A DNA stretch of 64,000 nt, taken from assembly GCA_910591455.2 (NCBI GenBank), contig OU342809.1:23700349-23764348 (forward strand), read 5' to 3'. Below, in pieces: positions 23,362-37,901 of this stretch. The DNA comes from Pholis gunnellus (Eukaryota; Chordata; Actinopteri; Perciformes; Pholidae). The position numbers and the translations under genes are program-made. Below the pieces are notes generated by a model, which saw only the letters and a program-made list of their open reading frames with translations, ran no database searches and was not told the DNA's origin. Numbering within the stretch: the stretch's first letter is position 1; each line of letters opens with the position of its first letter.

Positions 23362-24531
23362 CTGCTACAATGCAAAAATAAAAAAAAATCCCCAATCTCT
23401 CTCTCTTCTTCCTCCTCTCCTGCTTCCTTTTCCTGTTCACTCCTTCCACGCTGTCAGTGCTGGACTCCTATGACACGGTGTGTGCAGTCATGCTCGGCTA
23501 GTTCTGAAACAAACAATAACAAAAAAAAGATTCGTAGACAGACAAAAATAAATCAAGAACCAGGCGAACACGCGATCTGAGTATTGCGATAACATATATT
23601 GCGATTTATTACCTTTTTCCAACTGCAAATGATGTCCCCAAAGGAAAACTGTGTCAACATGTTTTATCTAATAAGATAAAGTTTTCAGTCTCACTTCATT
23701 CATTTTTATTGCAGCAAAATGGGATTGTCAAGCAGACAGACTGACAAACACTGTCATAAATATTGCATGCACCTGACAAACTTAACTGAATGCAAACGTG
23801 TCTATAACTTCTATAAGTACGATATAAGAGTTATATAACTGGTATAACTGGTATAACTTGCAATGCGTGGACGTCGAGGGCAGAGAGCCAGTTATGCGCT
23901 GCACTCTCCCCATGAGCCTGGCTGCTGTTGGCAGATTTAACGCCCGTTGTGAGGCCAGATTGAGCGGGTGAGCGAAACCCTTTACATTCAGCCAGGCCCA
24001 TGCACCATATGGTGCAAACAACGCTGCCGTATTTACGTCTAGATGACGTTATGTTGAGTGTTGATGGAGCTGCTACAATGTTAGCATAGAATAGCACCGA
24101 TCGATCCGAGCTCCATTGAGAAAACAAGTACAAATGGGCATCATTACGTAGTTATTTCGGAGTCCCTTTTTGTCGGTTTATTTCCGTTAAATCACAGCCA
24201 AATCTGTTTATTTTGTGATCATACAGCTGTAGTAAACAGCCGACGTGTGGCTCACTAGACACAGTGAGCTCGATGAAATCCACGGAGCTCCTCCGGACTA
24301 TGTTATGAACCAGACATGACGGCGTTTAGTTCCCCGTGATATCTGGGACTTCCACAACATGTACTAAGCAGAAATAGGTTATTTTTTCCACCGTTGATGG
24401 CGGACAGTTGAGCGGCTTTCAGGGCGATAAGCCGATAAAAATCGATTATTAAAAGAGTTGGCAACGAATTTCATTATCGATTTGTTGTGTTGCGCGATTA
24501 TTACGCCACTCAATAAGTCGCGGAGATGTTG

Positions 24532-24642
24532 CAGGGGTGTCAAACTCATTGTTGCTCTGGGGCCGCATCGGCATCATGGTTGCGGGGGGGGGGGGGGGCT
24601 GCTGCTGCCACATACGCTGGTGGAGGTGTGTGCGCACCCCTG
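24532..24642. mobile_element. Nested hAT-type MITE inside copy B
   Basis: Starts CAGGGGTGTCAAACTCATT and ends CACCCCTG, typical ends of a fish hAT MITE. It is absent from the homologous point in copy A (59493-59500). The flanks do not show an exact 8-bp duplication. Confidence 0.65.
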
Positions 24643-24644
24643 TG

Positions 24645-25108
24645 TTAGAGTGTTCAAAGCAGGCCCGGTCGCCTGAATACCGCAGCTAGGAATAATGGAA
24701 TAGGACTCCAGTTCTATTTTGTGGGTTTTTCTCTGAACTGGGGCCATGATTAAGAGGGACGGCCGGGGGAAACCTCACCCGGCCCGGACACGGAAAGGAT
24801 TGACAGATTGATGCTCTTTCTGGATTCTGTGGGTGGTGGTGCATGGCCGTTCTTAGTTGGTGGAGCGATTTGTCTGGTTAATTCCGATAACGAACGAGAC
24901 TCCGGCATGCTAAATAGTTACGCAGCCCCGTGCGGTCGGTGTCCAGCTTCTTAGAGGGACGAGTGGCGTTCAGCCGCACGAGATTGAGCAATAACAGGTC
25001 TGTGATGCCCTTAGATGTCCGGGGCTGCACGCGCCACACTGAGTGGATCAGCGTGTGTCTACCCTTCGCCGAGAGGCGTGGGTAACCCGCTGAACCCCAC
25101 TCCTGATA
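24645..25108 (+). pseudogene. 18S rRNA fragment captured in copy B
   Basis: Reads as sense 18S rRNA: gaataccgcagctaggaata, ggccatgattaagagggacg, tggccgttcttagttggtgg, gagattgagcaataacaggt, cgtgtgtctac and gtaacccgctgaacccc. A stretch is missing after gccgggg (about 24770), where the sequence jumps straight to gaaacctcacccggcccgg. It cannot be a functional rRNA gene. Confidence 0.93.
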
Positions 25109-25769
25109 TTAGTCCATTTTTTTTTTAAAGTATTACTTTAACAGCTCAGGGATGTTCGAGCAACCTGTTTGTGCACTTTCTGAAGATTTGTTCAGTGTCA
25201 GTTCCGTTTTTGAATAAAGGGTTGGAAATGAATGCTTTTTTGTTTTTTTATCCGATTCATCGATTAATCGAACAAATAATCGACAGATTAATCGATTATT
25301 AAAATAATCGTTAGTTGCAGCCCTAGTCTGATTCAAACGCGGAAAGGCGCATTTCTGATTTCTTTCTCCGATCGATGTCTCTTTGTTTTGACCAACTTCC
25401 TACCAATCTCACTGACCCATGACCTCTTCTGACCTCACCAGAAAACAACTCAGCACCATCTAGTGGACTGAAAAAGCAATTGATTTTATTCACATACATA
25501 CGTATGTACACACATATACATGTGTACATACATATATCTCCTGTGTATAATTCCAACAGGAAACAGTTTGCTCACTTTTGTTGTATTGGAATGTGCATTT
25601 GGCTAACAGCTAGGCCGTTAGCCGAATTGTAGGTTGTATTATTTTAATCACGCAATACAGCAGTGGTTGTTGAAGACACACCTGGTGAACTTCTGCAATC
25701 TACTGAGTGCACCTTCTATTTGAATATGCATTTTATTAACTTATGAGCAAAGACTGTATGCAATAAGTC

Positions 25770-26080
25770 ACCCATTGGTTTGTGGAAGCCTCGAGTTCGT
25801 CGATTTTGCCGTCGCCATCTTTGATTACGGCCGTCGCCACGTTGTTTGTTTTGCATCGAATGAATGGAAGTTACCATATTTGAAATGCGGAGGAGTGACG
25901 TAGAGACGGCGTATACGGCTCTGGTAGCTTTTTTCTCATAGACTTCTATGCGATAGGACTTATTTTTGCCACCGAAGGAGTCCCCACCTGCTGGTCAGTA
26001 GAGAGAAAGCAAGTTTTAAGACACTTCCGCACTGGCTTCACTCGGCAGAACCGGAGGTTGCCGCCTGATTCTGACACCTT
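25770..26080 (+). repeat. Dispersed MITE-like repeat, copy 1
   Basis: Shares long words with 34805-35345: cacccattggtttgtg, gaagcctcgagttc, gccgtcgccatctt, tagacttctatgcga and cccc(a)cctgctgg. Probably a non-autonomous DNA transposon remnant; no protein. Confidence 0.75.
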
Positions 26081-27609
26081 GTTGAAAAATGCTCCTCCCC
26101 ATAGAAAGTCCTACTCTAGTCAATTTGTTTTACTTTTGCCTCAGACAGAATCACCCTCACAGGGTCTGCCTTGATGTACATTGTCCTCATGTTTTGCAGA
26201 GGATAAACACTGTGGTGGAAAACTTTGAAATCATATAAAAGGAGAGAGGTCACGTTCCAAATGGAAGGAATGTCTGCAGCTTGCGCTGAAAATAAATGTT
26301 CAAGTGTTGCCTCATGAAGCCAGAGCGTCATGTCCGGCACAGCTTTGAACACACATATCCAAGCAGAACTATAATTCCAGCCAACAACAACAACCCTGTG
26401 AACTGTTTTCTCTCTACAACACAGATATTCCCCCCGTCCAGCTCCACTGAATGCCTGATAGGATTATGACAGCGAGTGCGCTCAGCTGGCCAGTCATGGG
26501 AGAAGCTCAAACGCGGCGCCTACAGACAACACAGTCACATCACACGGTAGCAACGGCTCGCTGGAGGTGCAAGATGCAGAAGAAAACAACCCGGAACATT
26601 CATCAGATTGTACACAGCGGACTTTGTCTCTCCGCTGTACAACCTGTTCCAGGCTCACAGGGAGTTCATCTCGCTGTCAGGGGAGCATCACGTTTTTCAG
26701 GTTCATATTTGTATTTAAGGTTTCTACTAGAACATGTTTACATTCATTAATGTTCAAAAAACACTTCATTTTCCACATTCCGTCTGTCTGAATATACCTG
26801 TATTCACCCTCTGTCTGAAATGCTCTGTTTTAGCGCCCGTCTCTTTAAGCCACCCTCTTGTAAAAGCCAAGTGTGCTCTGATTGGCTTGAGAGAAAAATA
26901 CGGTGCACACCTCTACAAAGGTAGTTCTCAAGCTGCATTCTAATGAGCCTGCATCAGACATAGAAAGGGTTGAATCACATGTTTCTGGATCCAGCCAGCC
27001 CACAACAAAAACTGACTGGGTCGTCTGATTTCATTGCCAGCTTTGATAGGGACTCCAGATATCCACATGTGCACAAGCACTGTAAAGTGAGTTTTTCATG
27101 ATATCTCCACTTCCCCTCAGGGCCTAAACTTAAAACTAAAAATCAGAGTGCTTTCAGAAAATGGGCCACACTTAAACTGATAGCGTCTGTGGCTCTTACA
27201 CTTTGAGACAGCCTCAAACTCCTTGAAGTGCTTGAAATACAACAGAGATTTCATCTTCTATAAATGCTTCACCTGAAACTGTAGCTGCATACGACAGTTC
27301 ACATTCAAACAATTAACATCTTAAGACAATTGTCAGTTAAAGTGAGCACAAAAAGCCTCGTTTGCGGTCTACATCAAATGCTTTACCTGATACTAACCAA
27401 CGGATTCCTTCTATGTCCCAAACTCTACACAACAACAGATCCACAAGTCATTTGAAGCTGATGCCAGGCGTTTTCTTGGATAACATCTCTGTCAACCTTA
27501 AGTTTCAGATCCCGATCGCTGGAAGCCTCGCTGCATTATTCTCCCTATTACAGCCACGGAATCTGCCAACCCTGGAGGAGCTGGGAGAAAGATACTGTCC
27601 GTCCCCCCC

Positions 27610-27645
<36 letters not shown>

Positions 27646-30600
27646 TTAAGGGTCTGCACGTACACCAATTTACACACACGCCTATCCAACAGGCCTGAAA
27701 TAAGATCCCATGAAAACCTGTGGATGCACTCTGTATGCAGGCAAGTGTGCGTCATGGCAAGGGACAGTGCATGCTGCATAAGGGCTGTCCGTTTTGTTTG
27801 TGCTACACAACTAGCACACACACAGTTTTAGTGGCCCAGAGGGGGTCTCACATATCTGCTACCTAACAAGTTTGGCAGCACACAGTAGCCTCTCAATTAC
27901 AATTACCCCCCCTCCACCCACCCCCACCCCCACACACACACACACACACACACAAACACCTGATCATGTCTGCTTCAGTGAGAATATCGGTGTATCGATG
28001 TGTTAGAAGTGGAGTAGAACCGTTGACTGACGACTACCTTCAGCAAAATGGCCCTCCAATTTCTGTCTAAATTGTTTTTTTATCTCATTCACAATATCCC
28101 TGAAGAGCAGGGAACCGTGGGAAAGAAATGAAGGAATGGAAACAAGGAGGTTGGAAATAACATCCTGATATCAGCTCAGGGACCGACTGCCCTACTTTTG
28201 TCTGACGCTGAGGACCGCAACTCAAAATCTGAAGGCCGTCCGTCATTTTGCCGAAATATCGTGAATTACGAAAAAGTGTATTGGATTAGAAACACAAACA
28301 CTACCTTTAAATACACCTTAAGCCCATGTCTTATTATAAATAAAACATTTAAATGACGATAGATAATAGTTTATGACGGAATCTTTACAACACTGTCAAA
28401 ATGACGGACAACGAGAAAGTCTAACGCAACCACTGCTTGAGTAGTAGTGTAACTTACTGTGTATCACCTTGTATGACAGTGCAACGTTGAAATGCTCACT
28501 CGTCAACTAACATTTTAACTGCTTTCCATGTGCTAATATTACTCATCAGCAAGAAGAAATCTTTCTGTTCCGATCTGCTTTTCAGTTCATGTTTTTAAAT
28601 GTTGTATTGTTATATAGTTTATAATGGTGACAAAAATTCCCATTTCAAACTATTTAAGAATATGTCAACTATTTTGTTTGGTAGTTGTTAACTCTGAGTC
28701 AGTCAGAGCTTCCATGACTGGAATCACCCAGTAAGTGATTACACAATCCCATCTTCCGACTTACAGCTTCCTAGTCGTGACTCCGCTGGACCTTAGGGCC
28801 CACTATACATGTCTTCCTATTAACGCTGACCACTCACATACTGGATATCTATTTCCGAACGCTGAATGGATGATGTGTTGATCAAGTCAGCTATTTCAGT
28901 AACTTCAAGTGTCCATAATGGAGGTGTGACCTGCAATACAAGAACCTTTCAGAAGTTACAGGATACTTAACAGCATTTATGGATATGTATGTGACGGATA
29001 TTGCCTATTAGATGTTAAGGCCAGGTGTCAGTGTTGAGATCAGTGCACCTGCCCACCCGTTGATACAGAAATGTGTGTTAGAACTTATCTTGGCATAAAG
29101 GCTGCAGGAAGTAAATAACAGCTATGCTGGTTCAGAAAAAATACAAAGACCAACAACACTAGAGCTGATTTATTAACATGTTTACCTTGTTTGTTTAACC
29201 CTTCTCCTGCCTCCAAATAAATATATTTGGGATCGTTTTTGGGGGATTTTATCAATACCTTTCGCAAAATGACAGAGCATAGTGACACTTCCTGGTCCAG
29301 CACCAGCTTGCTGATATTGATGCCATTTTTTTCTTGTCCTTCTTGTTTGTTTTAAGGCAAGCTTTTGCACAAATTGAAGATTATTATTCTGAATCAAACA
29401 AATCCTTATCTATTCACCCCGATGAAATGAAAGAGTCAGCAATCTTTGCCTGTACAGGGCATTAAGGAATATCGATAGTGAAATATACCTTGAGAGCTAA
29501 GCTAGTGTTAGCTGCCTAGCTTCTTCTTATTTCAAGCATCTGTAGCATCATTTATTTGTGGAGAAATCTTGCAAAAATTACTCTTCACAAGAGAAAGAAG
29601 AGAAGTGTGCAACCCTTTTCCCCATTTCTACAATCTATTGCACAAAGTGACTACCTATTGTGTAAACATTTTGAGGACACCATCTTGTTTGAATAAAAAA
29701 AATATATATTGCTTTGGTGGGTTTTCAAAACATGCAAAAAAATAAAAAATAAGCTGCATTTTAATTTTTTTAAACTGACCTTTACAATGAAAGCAGGTGA
29801 GTATGGGTTGGGTTAGTAGTATGAAACTGGATATGTACTTCGCTCTAAAGCAGCAAACAGAGATCACCGACAGATAGCTGTTGGGTTCTCCATTACAATG
29901 CTCAGAGACAGATAAAGAGTTCAAAGTAGTTTTCATTTAAGTCATAAAAAGACATAACACAAAAAAGCATTGATATAATCGTGTTGTTTTATATATTCTG
30001 ATATTAATTAAAAAGCGCAGTGCAGAAAGATTTGAATTGAGGCCCTATGTTGGTCACATGTTTGTTGGAGAAGTTATCCCTTGCAACATAACAGAACTTA
30101 AGTTGTGTGAAGTCTGTGGATGCGTCTAGATGTGCGTGTGTGTCTGAGAGAGGGATCAAAGCTGAGTCAACAAGTTCCTGCCTAGACAGACTAGATGCCA
30201 AGAGCGAGAGGAAAAACCCGAGTGACGGTCGGCCCACAGAGAGACGGGTCTTGTGAGGAGAGGGCTCTACAGACAGATGAGGTGCAGAGAACACCGTTGC
30301 AGATCCTTTAGTTTTGAAATGTGGGGAATTTTAATCGGACCACAGAGTCACACAGTCTTGGCAAGGAGACGTGGCCATGCCGGCTATCTCCGGCAGCACT
30401 GATTTCTTCTGAAAACAGGAAGTGTGAACGGCTGGAATGTCAAGGAGTCAAAGTAACCTAAAAACTAAATCACAGATCTGGACAAAAGGACCATGAAGTC
30501 CTGAATGAACTACAATGACAATAGTTTTCACAACAATGGATGTGTATGTCGTTTGGATCAACATCACCAAATTTAGTTTGATTTATTCTGAACTGTCAGA

Positions 30601-33600
30601 GTCCATCTGTTTCTATAATGGTTCCTCAGCTTTACTTGTTGGAAAGCTCTAAACGTGCCAATACGGTACTGTTATACCGAAAATACGAAGAACACTGCAT
30701 GTGTGAATGTACGGTCCTACAGTACTGGGTTTGCTTTCAGCAGTCAGAGCTTTGTCAAACAACTGATAGATTTATGTCAAACTACCTTGGTCTATGTAAT
30801 GTCATCTCAGTGTAGAAGAAGGTTTACAAAGGCATTTTGACTACTTCCGTCATGTAGTTCATCTTAAGAATCGTTTTTATTTAAGGCTGCACCATATTGG
30901 GAAAAGCAGACTTTACAATATTTCTTTTTCTGCGAGATAGATATATATACATAGCAGTTTTCACCAGATGACGAAATGTCATGATATGAGATGATAAAAC
31001 GAAGAGCCTTTTTTTTTTACATAAAAAATATGGTGTTGTAAAAAATGAAAGTGGAAACACACTGGTTGTACAGATGTGAATGGTGATGACACTGCAAAAT
31101 AGACTACATTATGAAACTCTGGGTAACAATGGGACACAATTTGATAATTGACCCACAAATAATGGAAAGCTGACGTTAAATACAGAATTAATTCAAATCT
31201 TCCATATTTTATCACTTACACATCAGCTGCCATTTCAACTGCTTATATCTTTTGCTCTGCAAATGACACTTTATTCAGCTACTTCAACTTCCTTCAGCAT
31301 TTGTATTTTGAGAGTCACTTTAGCTACAGCTTCAACCATTTCAGTATTTCAACTATTTCAAATGTTAAACATTGAGCCTTCAAATAAAACCTTCAAAATT
31401 AACAACGATAACGTACTAAAACATACAAACAAAGTCAGCAACCGCTCTCACTGCTAAAAGCCTTTCCCAGAGGGGAAACTTCTGCGTGAATATCTAGAGG
31501 CCACATCAAGCAACACACCCATATTTAACCCACAGATAAGGGGCTCAAACTGCTCATCAGCTGCATACTTGTTATTCCCTGGGTGGGAGACCACAGCACA
31601 CTGGAGTGGGTCATTAAAGTAATATACAGAACAGAGGCTAAGTTGTGTGTGTTCATAGGGAAGCTTGGGGATCAGAGGGTTAAATAAGCATATTTCCTGC
31701 ACAAAGAGTGTGTTGAAAAATGTGTTTTTCTTTCCTTAAAGTTAAAGAAGTTGGGTTTTTTTGCCATTCATACTAACGTTAAGCCTACTATGATCCGAAA
31801 AGGTCAAGCAAAAAGTCTTTTTCATGCCTTCGCGACAGTTAAAGCCCATCTACAACAAGTTATATACAACATTCTGTCCGTCATACTGTAAACAGCTCTC
31901 AAGTTCCACTGTGGTTCGGAGTGTATGTCAGCGTCATAACTACATAACTATACGAGCACCTGAGACATGGCTGCCATGTTGGGAGTTCTTCAGCTGGACT
32001 ACACCGTCACATAAGAAGTCTCATCACGCCTGCAGCCTTTAGGGGACAGCTGAGTTTTATGAGTTTTGGTCACAGACACCCAAACTAACACATGAGCTCT
32101 CTGTGTTTACTGTTCTACCGTATGATCATTGTCATCGTGCAGCACAGTCAACAGGCAGTTAATTACAAGAAGGAAGGAGGAAAAAGGGAAGAAAGATTTG
32201 TATCTCCTTTCTGGCTCGTCAGATGTAAATATCAGAGTAATTGAAGCAAACAAAATTCAAATGCATGGAAATCACTCTGGAATCACACACGCATATGAAA
32301 AGTTTAGTCATGGCAACACAAAAAAATCAGTGACAACACCTGCTCTCAAATTCAGCTCGGTACTGAAACGACAACACCAACGTCACGCCAACTAAACTGC
32401 CGTTTATATAATTAAATCGCTTTAATGGTGTTGGTAGGAAGATTTATGAACAGAGCCATGATCGTAGTCTTTAGCCTTCATGCTAATGTCAGTCAATAGC
32501 CTTTTGGATCTAGCTTCATATCTACCGTACAGACAGGTTGTAATCTAGGCAACTCTTGGCAAGAAAGCGAATACTCGTACCTCCAAATGTAAAACAAATG
32601 TAAAACTTTTCTTTGAAAGTACAAGAACAAAATGATGAGTACAATGAAACACATCCCAAGGCCCTCACGTGCTAAGCATATGATATTGAGGACATGTGAA
32701 CGTCCCTTCGTATTTACTGTAGTCAGAGGCAGTGGTAAAATCTTACAAAGAAAAATCTTCAAGAAATTCACTCCCATGACCGTCAAACTGTCAAAGAAGG
32801 ACCCAAAAACTAACTGACTGATGTTGAGCTAAAATCCCAACGTCAACAAAAAGTTAAAAAAAACAAACCAAAAATTGCCATTTTCACCTTCATCACCATG
32901 CATTTTAGGGTTTCTGAAGGTTTGGGTTTCGATATTTCTACCAACTCTTACAAGCAATTCTATATCAACGCCTTGATACTTATTATTGTGTAGACAATAT
33001 GCTGTAGAAAATGTGAATTTAAATCTGATAGAGTAAATGAAATGTTAAGAACTACTACCGACAGTACACAGTTAAGCATCATGATTATTTCATTTAGTCC
33101 ACAGGTTCTTCACATTCTCTCCAAACACTTAAATATTCATCTCTCCTTTGGTCTTTGAAGTTGAGATTAAAAGCACAAAAATACCACCGATGCATGGGGG
33201 GGGGGGGGTCCAGAAACCCAGAAACTCACTCAGTGCAAGACACTACTGTTTGTATACATACCATGAGGTGAAGAACTAATCTTTCTTCCAGAGCTCTCGA
33301 CGCTGTTCTGACAGCAGTTTGTGATCTAATTTAAGGGACGTAAAGGGAGCGAGATAACAATGTCTGTTCTCGACAGCTAATCAAATGCCTTAGCTGGAGT
33401 TAAAAGGTTCCTTTCTTGAGGATCTACCCAATCACACTTGGTCTTTTACTAATAAGGGCATGGTGTTGATTCTGACCTTTGGTACAAAGGTTGTACCAAA
33501 AGCATGGGGGAGTGTCCAAACCTGTGGTAAACACCAATAAAACCAATAGGACTGTAAAAGGAAAGGTTTAGTAACAAGGCCTTGATTAGCATTGCTAACG

Positions 33601-34804
33601 TCAGTAGCATAACTGCATGTATTGCAAAGATAGGTAGTTGGTACATAGACAGGGAACTACAGAAAAAGATAACACTTTAAAAATATTAAGTTGTTTCAAT
33701 GTAAAAATACGAGTTGACTAGCTTTTTATAGTTGATTGAATTAATACAGAATATATTGGTAAAATGTGTTAATTAGTTATGAAGTAAACAGAGAGACTTG
33801 ACTCAGACTTAGTCCAAAAGACTTTAAAAATAATATTGTTTGGTTTTTTTAATACCAATATATTTTTTTGTTTCTGTATTGCCACTTACTGCAATAACAA
33901 AACAGCAACATTTCATCTAGAGTTAAATTGATTTGGTTTTGCATTGTTCCACACAAAAAAAACGTAATACATGTGAAACAAAAAGCTTCAATGACTTGTG
34001 TTGTTATCCAATTGGAATTTCCATCTTCCCCTCCCCCATTAATCTACTGTACTGTATATCCAAGTTTTGAACTTGGATTTTAAGAGATAAATACATATCA
34101 GAGACTACACATGTAAATTAGCTTATAGATATGAATAAGCTTAATAGCTACTAACTCTTGTGCGGCTAAAAAGTGGTGCACTGCTAAACAAATCAATGAA
34201 TAGAAACAATATGTGCTTATGAGTGAGAACACGAGCCGGGCCTCACTTACTCTTATGACAAAGCCTGCAGTAGCTTGGCTTGAACAATACAAGGCCATAT
34301 GCTTGCTTGTACTGAAATAGGCTTTAATTGGTGCATGTGAACCCATGAAATCAAACCCTTAATCCTCACGATAGTAACACCACACATTGTAGAGATTTGG
34401 GGCCTGGATTAGGTTTACAATATGCAAGCAGTTGTTGTGGTGTTACATGCCACAGTGTGTCCACATGGCACAGCAATTGGATGATTGGACAATTCAATTC
34501 AAGGGTGTTTTGAATTTAGCAGCAAACCATACGCCGAATGAATAATAATAAATCCTTATTTATAATGGTAAGATTTTGTTGATACAATTGTACAAAAACT
34601 CTCCGTTTCACTCAACCACACGCTCCCTACGCCCTTATTGTTATTCCTGCAAGGAGTCACGCTACTCTTACGACATATGCATCAAACTGAGATTTGTAAG
34701 ATCCGCGGCCAATAGGGAACCTCCGACCGACCAATGGTGTAACTTCAACACCCACTTCGACAATTGGTGCAACTCCAATCTTTGCTCTTATTTAAATGAA
34801 GAAA

Positions 34805-35345
34805 TACCATAGACTGTATATATAAGTGGACGTAGTCATCGTGACGTCACCCATTGGTTTGTGTCCTGCAGTTATGAAGCCTCGAGTTCTGCGATTTGAC
34901 CGTCGCCATCTTGGATTACAGCCGAAGCCATCTTGGCTTTTTGCAACCTGTTAACAAAAGTGACCATATTTGGAATGCGGAAGAGTGACGTAGAGACACT
35001 GTACACGACTCTGGTAGCGGCAGTGACCTGTCTATCACAGTAGCCCTGCCCTAAAGCACACCCTGCTTTATGGTCTATTTGACTCTAAATGGACCATAAT
35101 TTACTAAATGAACATCATGCTGTATTGAAGAAGACTTGAAACTAGAGATTGAGACCATGAACTCATGTTTGCTGAGGTAATAAATCAAGTCAGAAGTAAA
35201 GTCATTTTCTCATAGATTTCTATACAATCTGACTTCTTTTTGCAACCGGAGGAGTCGCCCCCTGCTGGACAGAAGAGAGAATGCACGTTTTAAGACACTT
35301 TCACATTGCCTTCACTCGAGGTTGCCACATGAGAAATACCAGAGA
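34805..35345 (+). repeat. Dispersed MITE-like repeat, copy 2 (longest)
   Basis: Longest copy of the family at 25770; contains catagactgtatatataagt, the gtcgccatcttgg core and cgccccctgctgg. Its middle (35030-35210) matches 61690-61850, and its core resembles 52330-52500. Confidence 0.75.
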
Positions 35346-37901
35346 CTGTTCAGAAAGGAGACGGCCTACTGAGGGTCAATTTCTTGTATCCGTGTCACGT
35401 GGGCTTCGCCACTGCCCCGCCCCTTTAGGAGACTAGCGGCAGGTCCCGAGTCTCTAATAGGAGATGTAAACGTGAACACAAGATTATGACCGGTTCTTTT
35501 GCCCCATAGTCAGCAAAGTAAATATTGGACCGATTTTCCCCAAGCCCCATATCTTCCAAACCCTTGAACACTAAAATGGCATTTTCTAAACACACAAATC
35601 GGGGAAAATAAATTAACTTTGTTTGAGACCTTTCTCTGTCTCAGCAACACACTCTCTAATCTAACCTTGCAGAACACAGGAGTTGGTTAGAAGAAGATTT
35701 AAGCAAGGGCTTGGGAAAACAGCATTTTTTTTTGGAATGAAGCTTTAAGTGTCCAGCCAAAGCCTTGAGTGTTTGGGTACGGTTAGCAGAAGGCTAAACT
35801 ATTAGCATTACATTTTCTCTCCATCTCTGAAATGCTTCGCCACCAAAGTCAGTCTCCTTTTTTTTTGGGATGCTTTGCAGTGCAGGCAGCCGAGCAACTT
35901 TTCCCTGCAGCATAGTTAGTTGTTGAATCAGGCATTAACCATATGACAGGTGCATATGCATTTGTAGAACAGCTAATAGGAACGCCGTCTCTCTGAAATT
36001 ACCTGTGATTGGCCAAAGCCTCATGTCACCAACTCAATTTTCAAGGTTAAATGACCCCCCCCCCCCCCCCCCCCCCCCCGATCCAGGACCCATTTCAAAT
36101 CATCCTACAACTCAAATGTTTGGTTCCCAACCCGATCTTCTGGACAAACCCTGACATAGTGGCGCTCAACTTGGCCTTTCTGATCTGACAGCAGCAAACC
36201 GGCCAGTGACACTTTGGCTCCCTGGTGTATTTTTGTCTTGCTGCTTCTCCCCCTGTCTAGGCCGATATGCGGCGACACCCCCTTATAAGTCATTCCAGGA
36301 AGTTACGGCTTGTGTAACAGCTATTTATTTTTTTCTCTCTCCTCCCACTTGCATCACGGTACGGATAAGTAGGAAACGCCAAAATTAATTGGTCAGAGAT
36401 TAACATCTTGAGGTTTGGCTGCACAGTAGTAGGAAGTGGAGTTCAAAGCACAAATGGAAGAAAGGCAAATCCTACATATTCAGCTCAGTTGTGATTTGGG
36501 GACACAAAAGGAGTCTCTATGGAGGCCACAAACAAAAATCGAGATGATATAGACAAACAAGCAGTCTAATCAACTTCCTGTACAGTGCATTGCAGATTTG
36601 CCTTCAGGATTACGGTTCCTATTAGCACCTGTGACCTCAGCACTTCGTACCTAACTCCATGATTCACTCACAAAGCCTTCCCTGTGTAGACTTCTACATT
36701 AAGGTACTTTTTCTTTCATGCGAGATCACAAAAATACTGTTCCAGATACAAGTCACTGCTGGAAAGCGGGTAAAAATAAATACAATTTAGAAGTTGGGGT
36801 TGAGCAAAGTTTTAAAGTGCACATTTAGTCAGCAGCTATTATGTAGAATCAGCAGCAGCAACATAACAAGCTTGTTTTCCTGCTATAACTACAGTTTAAC
36901 AGCAGCATTCAAGGATTTGCCCAAGTCCTGGACCTCTAACCCGTTAGCCCTTTATGCTGACCAAGCTGCTTCTAACACTCAGATTCAGCAGATAGAAGCC
37001 ACTTGCAACAAATGCTCTTCCTGATGCTTATTCACCTCAAATCCATAATCCATGTGAAAGGAGCCACGCTCACTGGGTGTGTGTGTGTGTGTGTGTGTGT
37101 GAGATCGGTGGGTGCCCAATTTCTATCTGACTGGAGTATCGCCCGACCGGGTTTCAGGTCTCTGTGGACGCGAAGCCACCTGCTGCACGCGGGAATCAAC
37201 ATGGAAGATGAGGGGGGGGACACACTTGTATCACTACATACAAAACTATACAAGCTCACTGGGAAACTCCTGAGGGACAAAGTCACCTTGAGACACAAGA
37301 TTGTTCTGCTCAAGTTGGTGGACAAATAAATGGGCCTGTCCTGTGAAACCTGGGCTCTTTGGCTTCATCTCCCCTTTCATGGCCTCCTTTCTGCCAAAAG
37401 TTGCATCTTGTTTGAGTAAACTCCCCCTTTAAGCAATTTGTGTCCATTGTGGAGTGAAATTATTAGCAGCCCCTCTCTTTTAATTATATATATATATATA
37501 TAAATAAATGATATATAAATAATGCAGTTCAATCAAGCTACATTTATTTTAATCTTTTTATCTGTGGATTACAGAATGAATTCTATCCGACAGCCAAGTA
37601 TCTTAAATCCAGAGTAACTATTCATTGCATTGATTGCAGCAGGTTCATATCGGTTTGTCTCATTTCCATCACAGATTACCTTTGTTCGGGGCCTCGCGCA
37701 CGTCACCTGTTTGCACCTCCACCGTCTATAAAGTTACAGCCGCGGGATTAATAATTCAACGGCACCTGAAAATTCCCTGTAACAATTAGCCACGAGCTAG
37801 CACCGCGGACAGACGGAACAAAATGAATCATTTTACTGGCATGGCAGTGTGAGCCGAATGTCAGATATGAACCATTTCAACATTCCCAATCGTATACTCA
37901 C

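Larger units (their letters stand above)
24421..25326 (+). mobile_element. 18S-bearing hAT-like element, copy B (5' damaged)
   Basis: Aligns end to end with the element at 59387-60669: the same subterminal atcgattat/aatcgattattaaaataatc blocks, the same internal 18S rRNA segment and the same right end (gttgcagcccta). The left terminus is rearranged (agggcgataagcc instead of tagggctgcaac), so the target duplication cannot be confirmed. It lacks the 483-bp insertion of copy A and carries its own nested insert at 24532-24642. Confidence 0.85.
23362..37901 (-). other. Probable first intron of mical2
   Basis: No convincing coding exon on either strand. It holds the 18S-bearing hAT copy (24421-25326), two copies of a dispersed MITE-like repeat (25770-26080 and 34805-35345), CA microsatellites (27611-27643, 27930-27954), a C homopolymer (36055-36079) and a GT tract (37077-37101). 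The intron call depends on the first exon at 37.9 kb. Confidence 0.45.

Noticed and set aside
24645..25108. Functional rRNA gene or assembly contamination by rDNA
   Set aside because: The same internally deleted 18S segment occurs at two loci with the same transposon flanks, one with an 8-bp target duplication. Contamination or true rDNA would not show this.
37003..37329. 108-codon frame ending SLHTKLYKLTGKLL...KLVDK
   Set aside because: Starts through a GT microsatellite; no known domain and no splice support.
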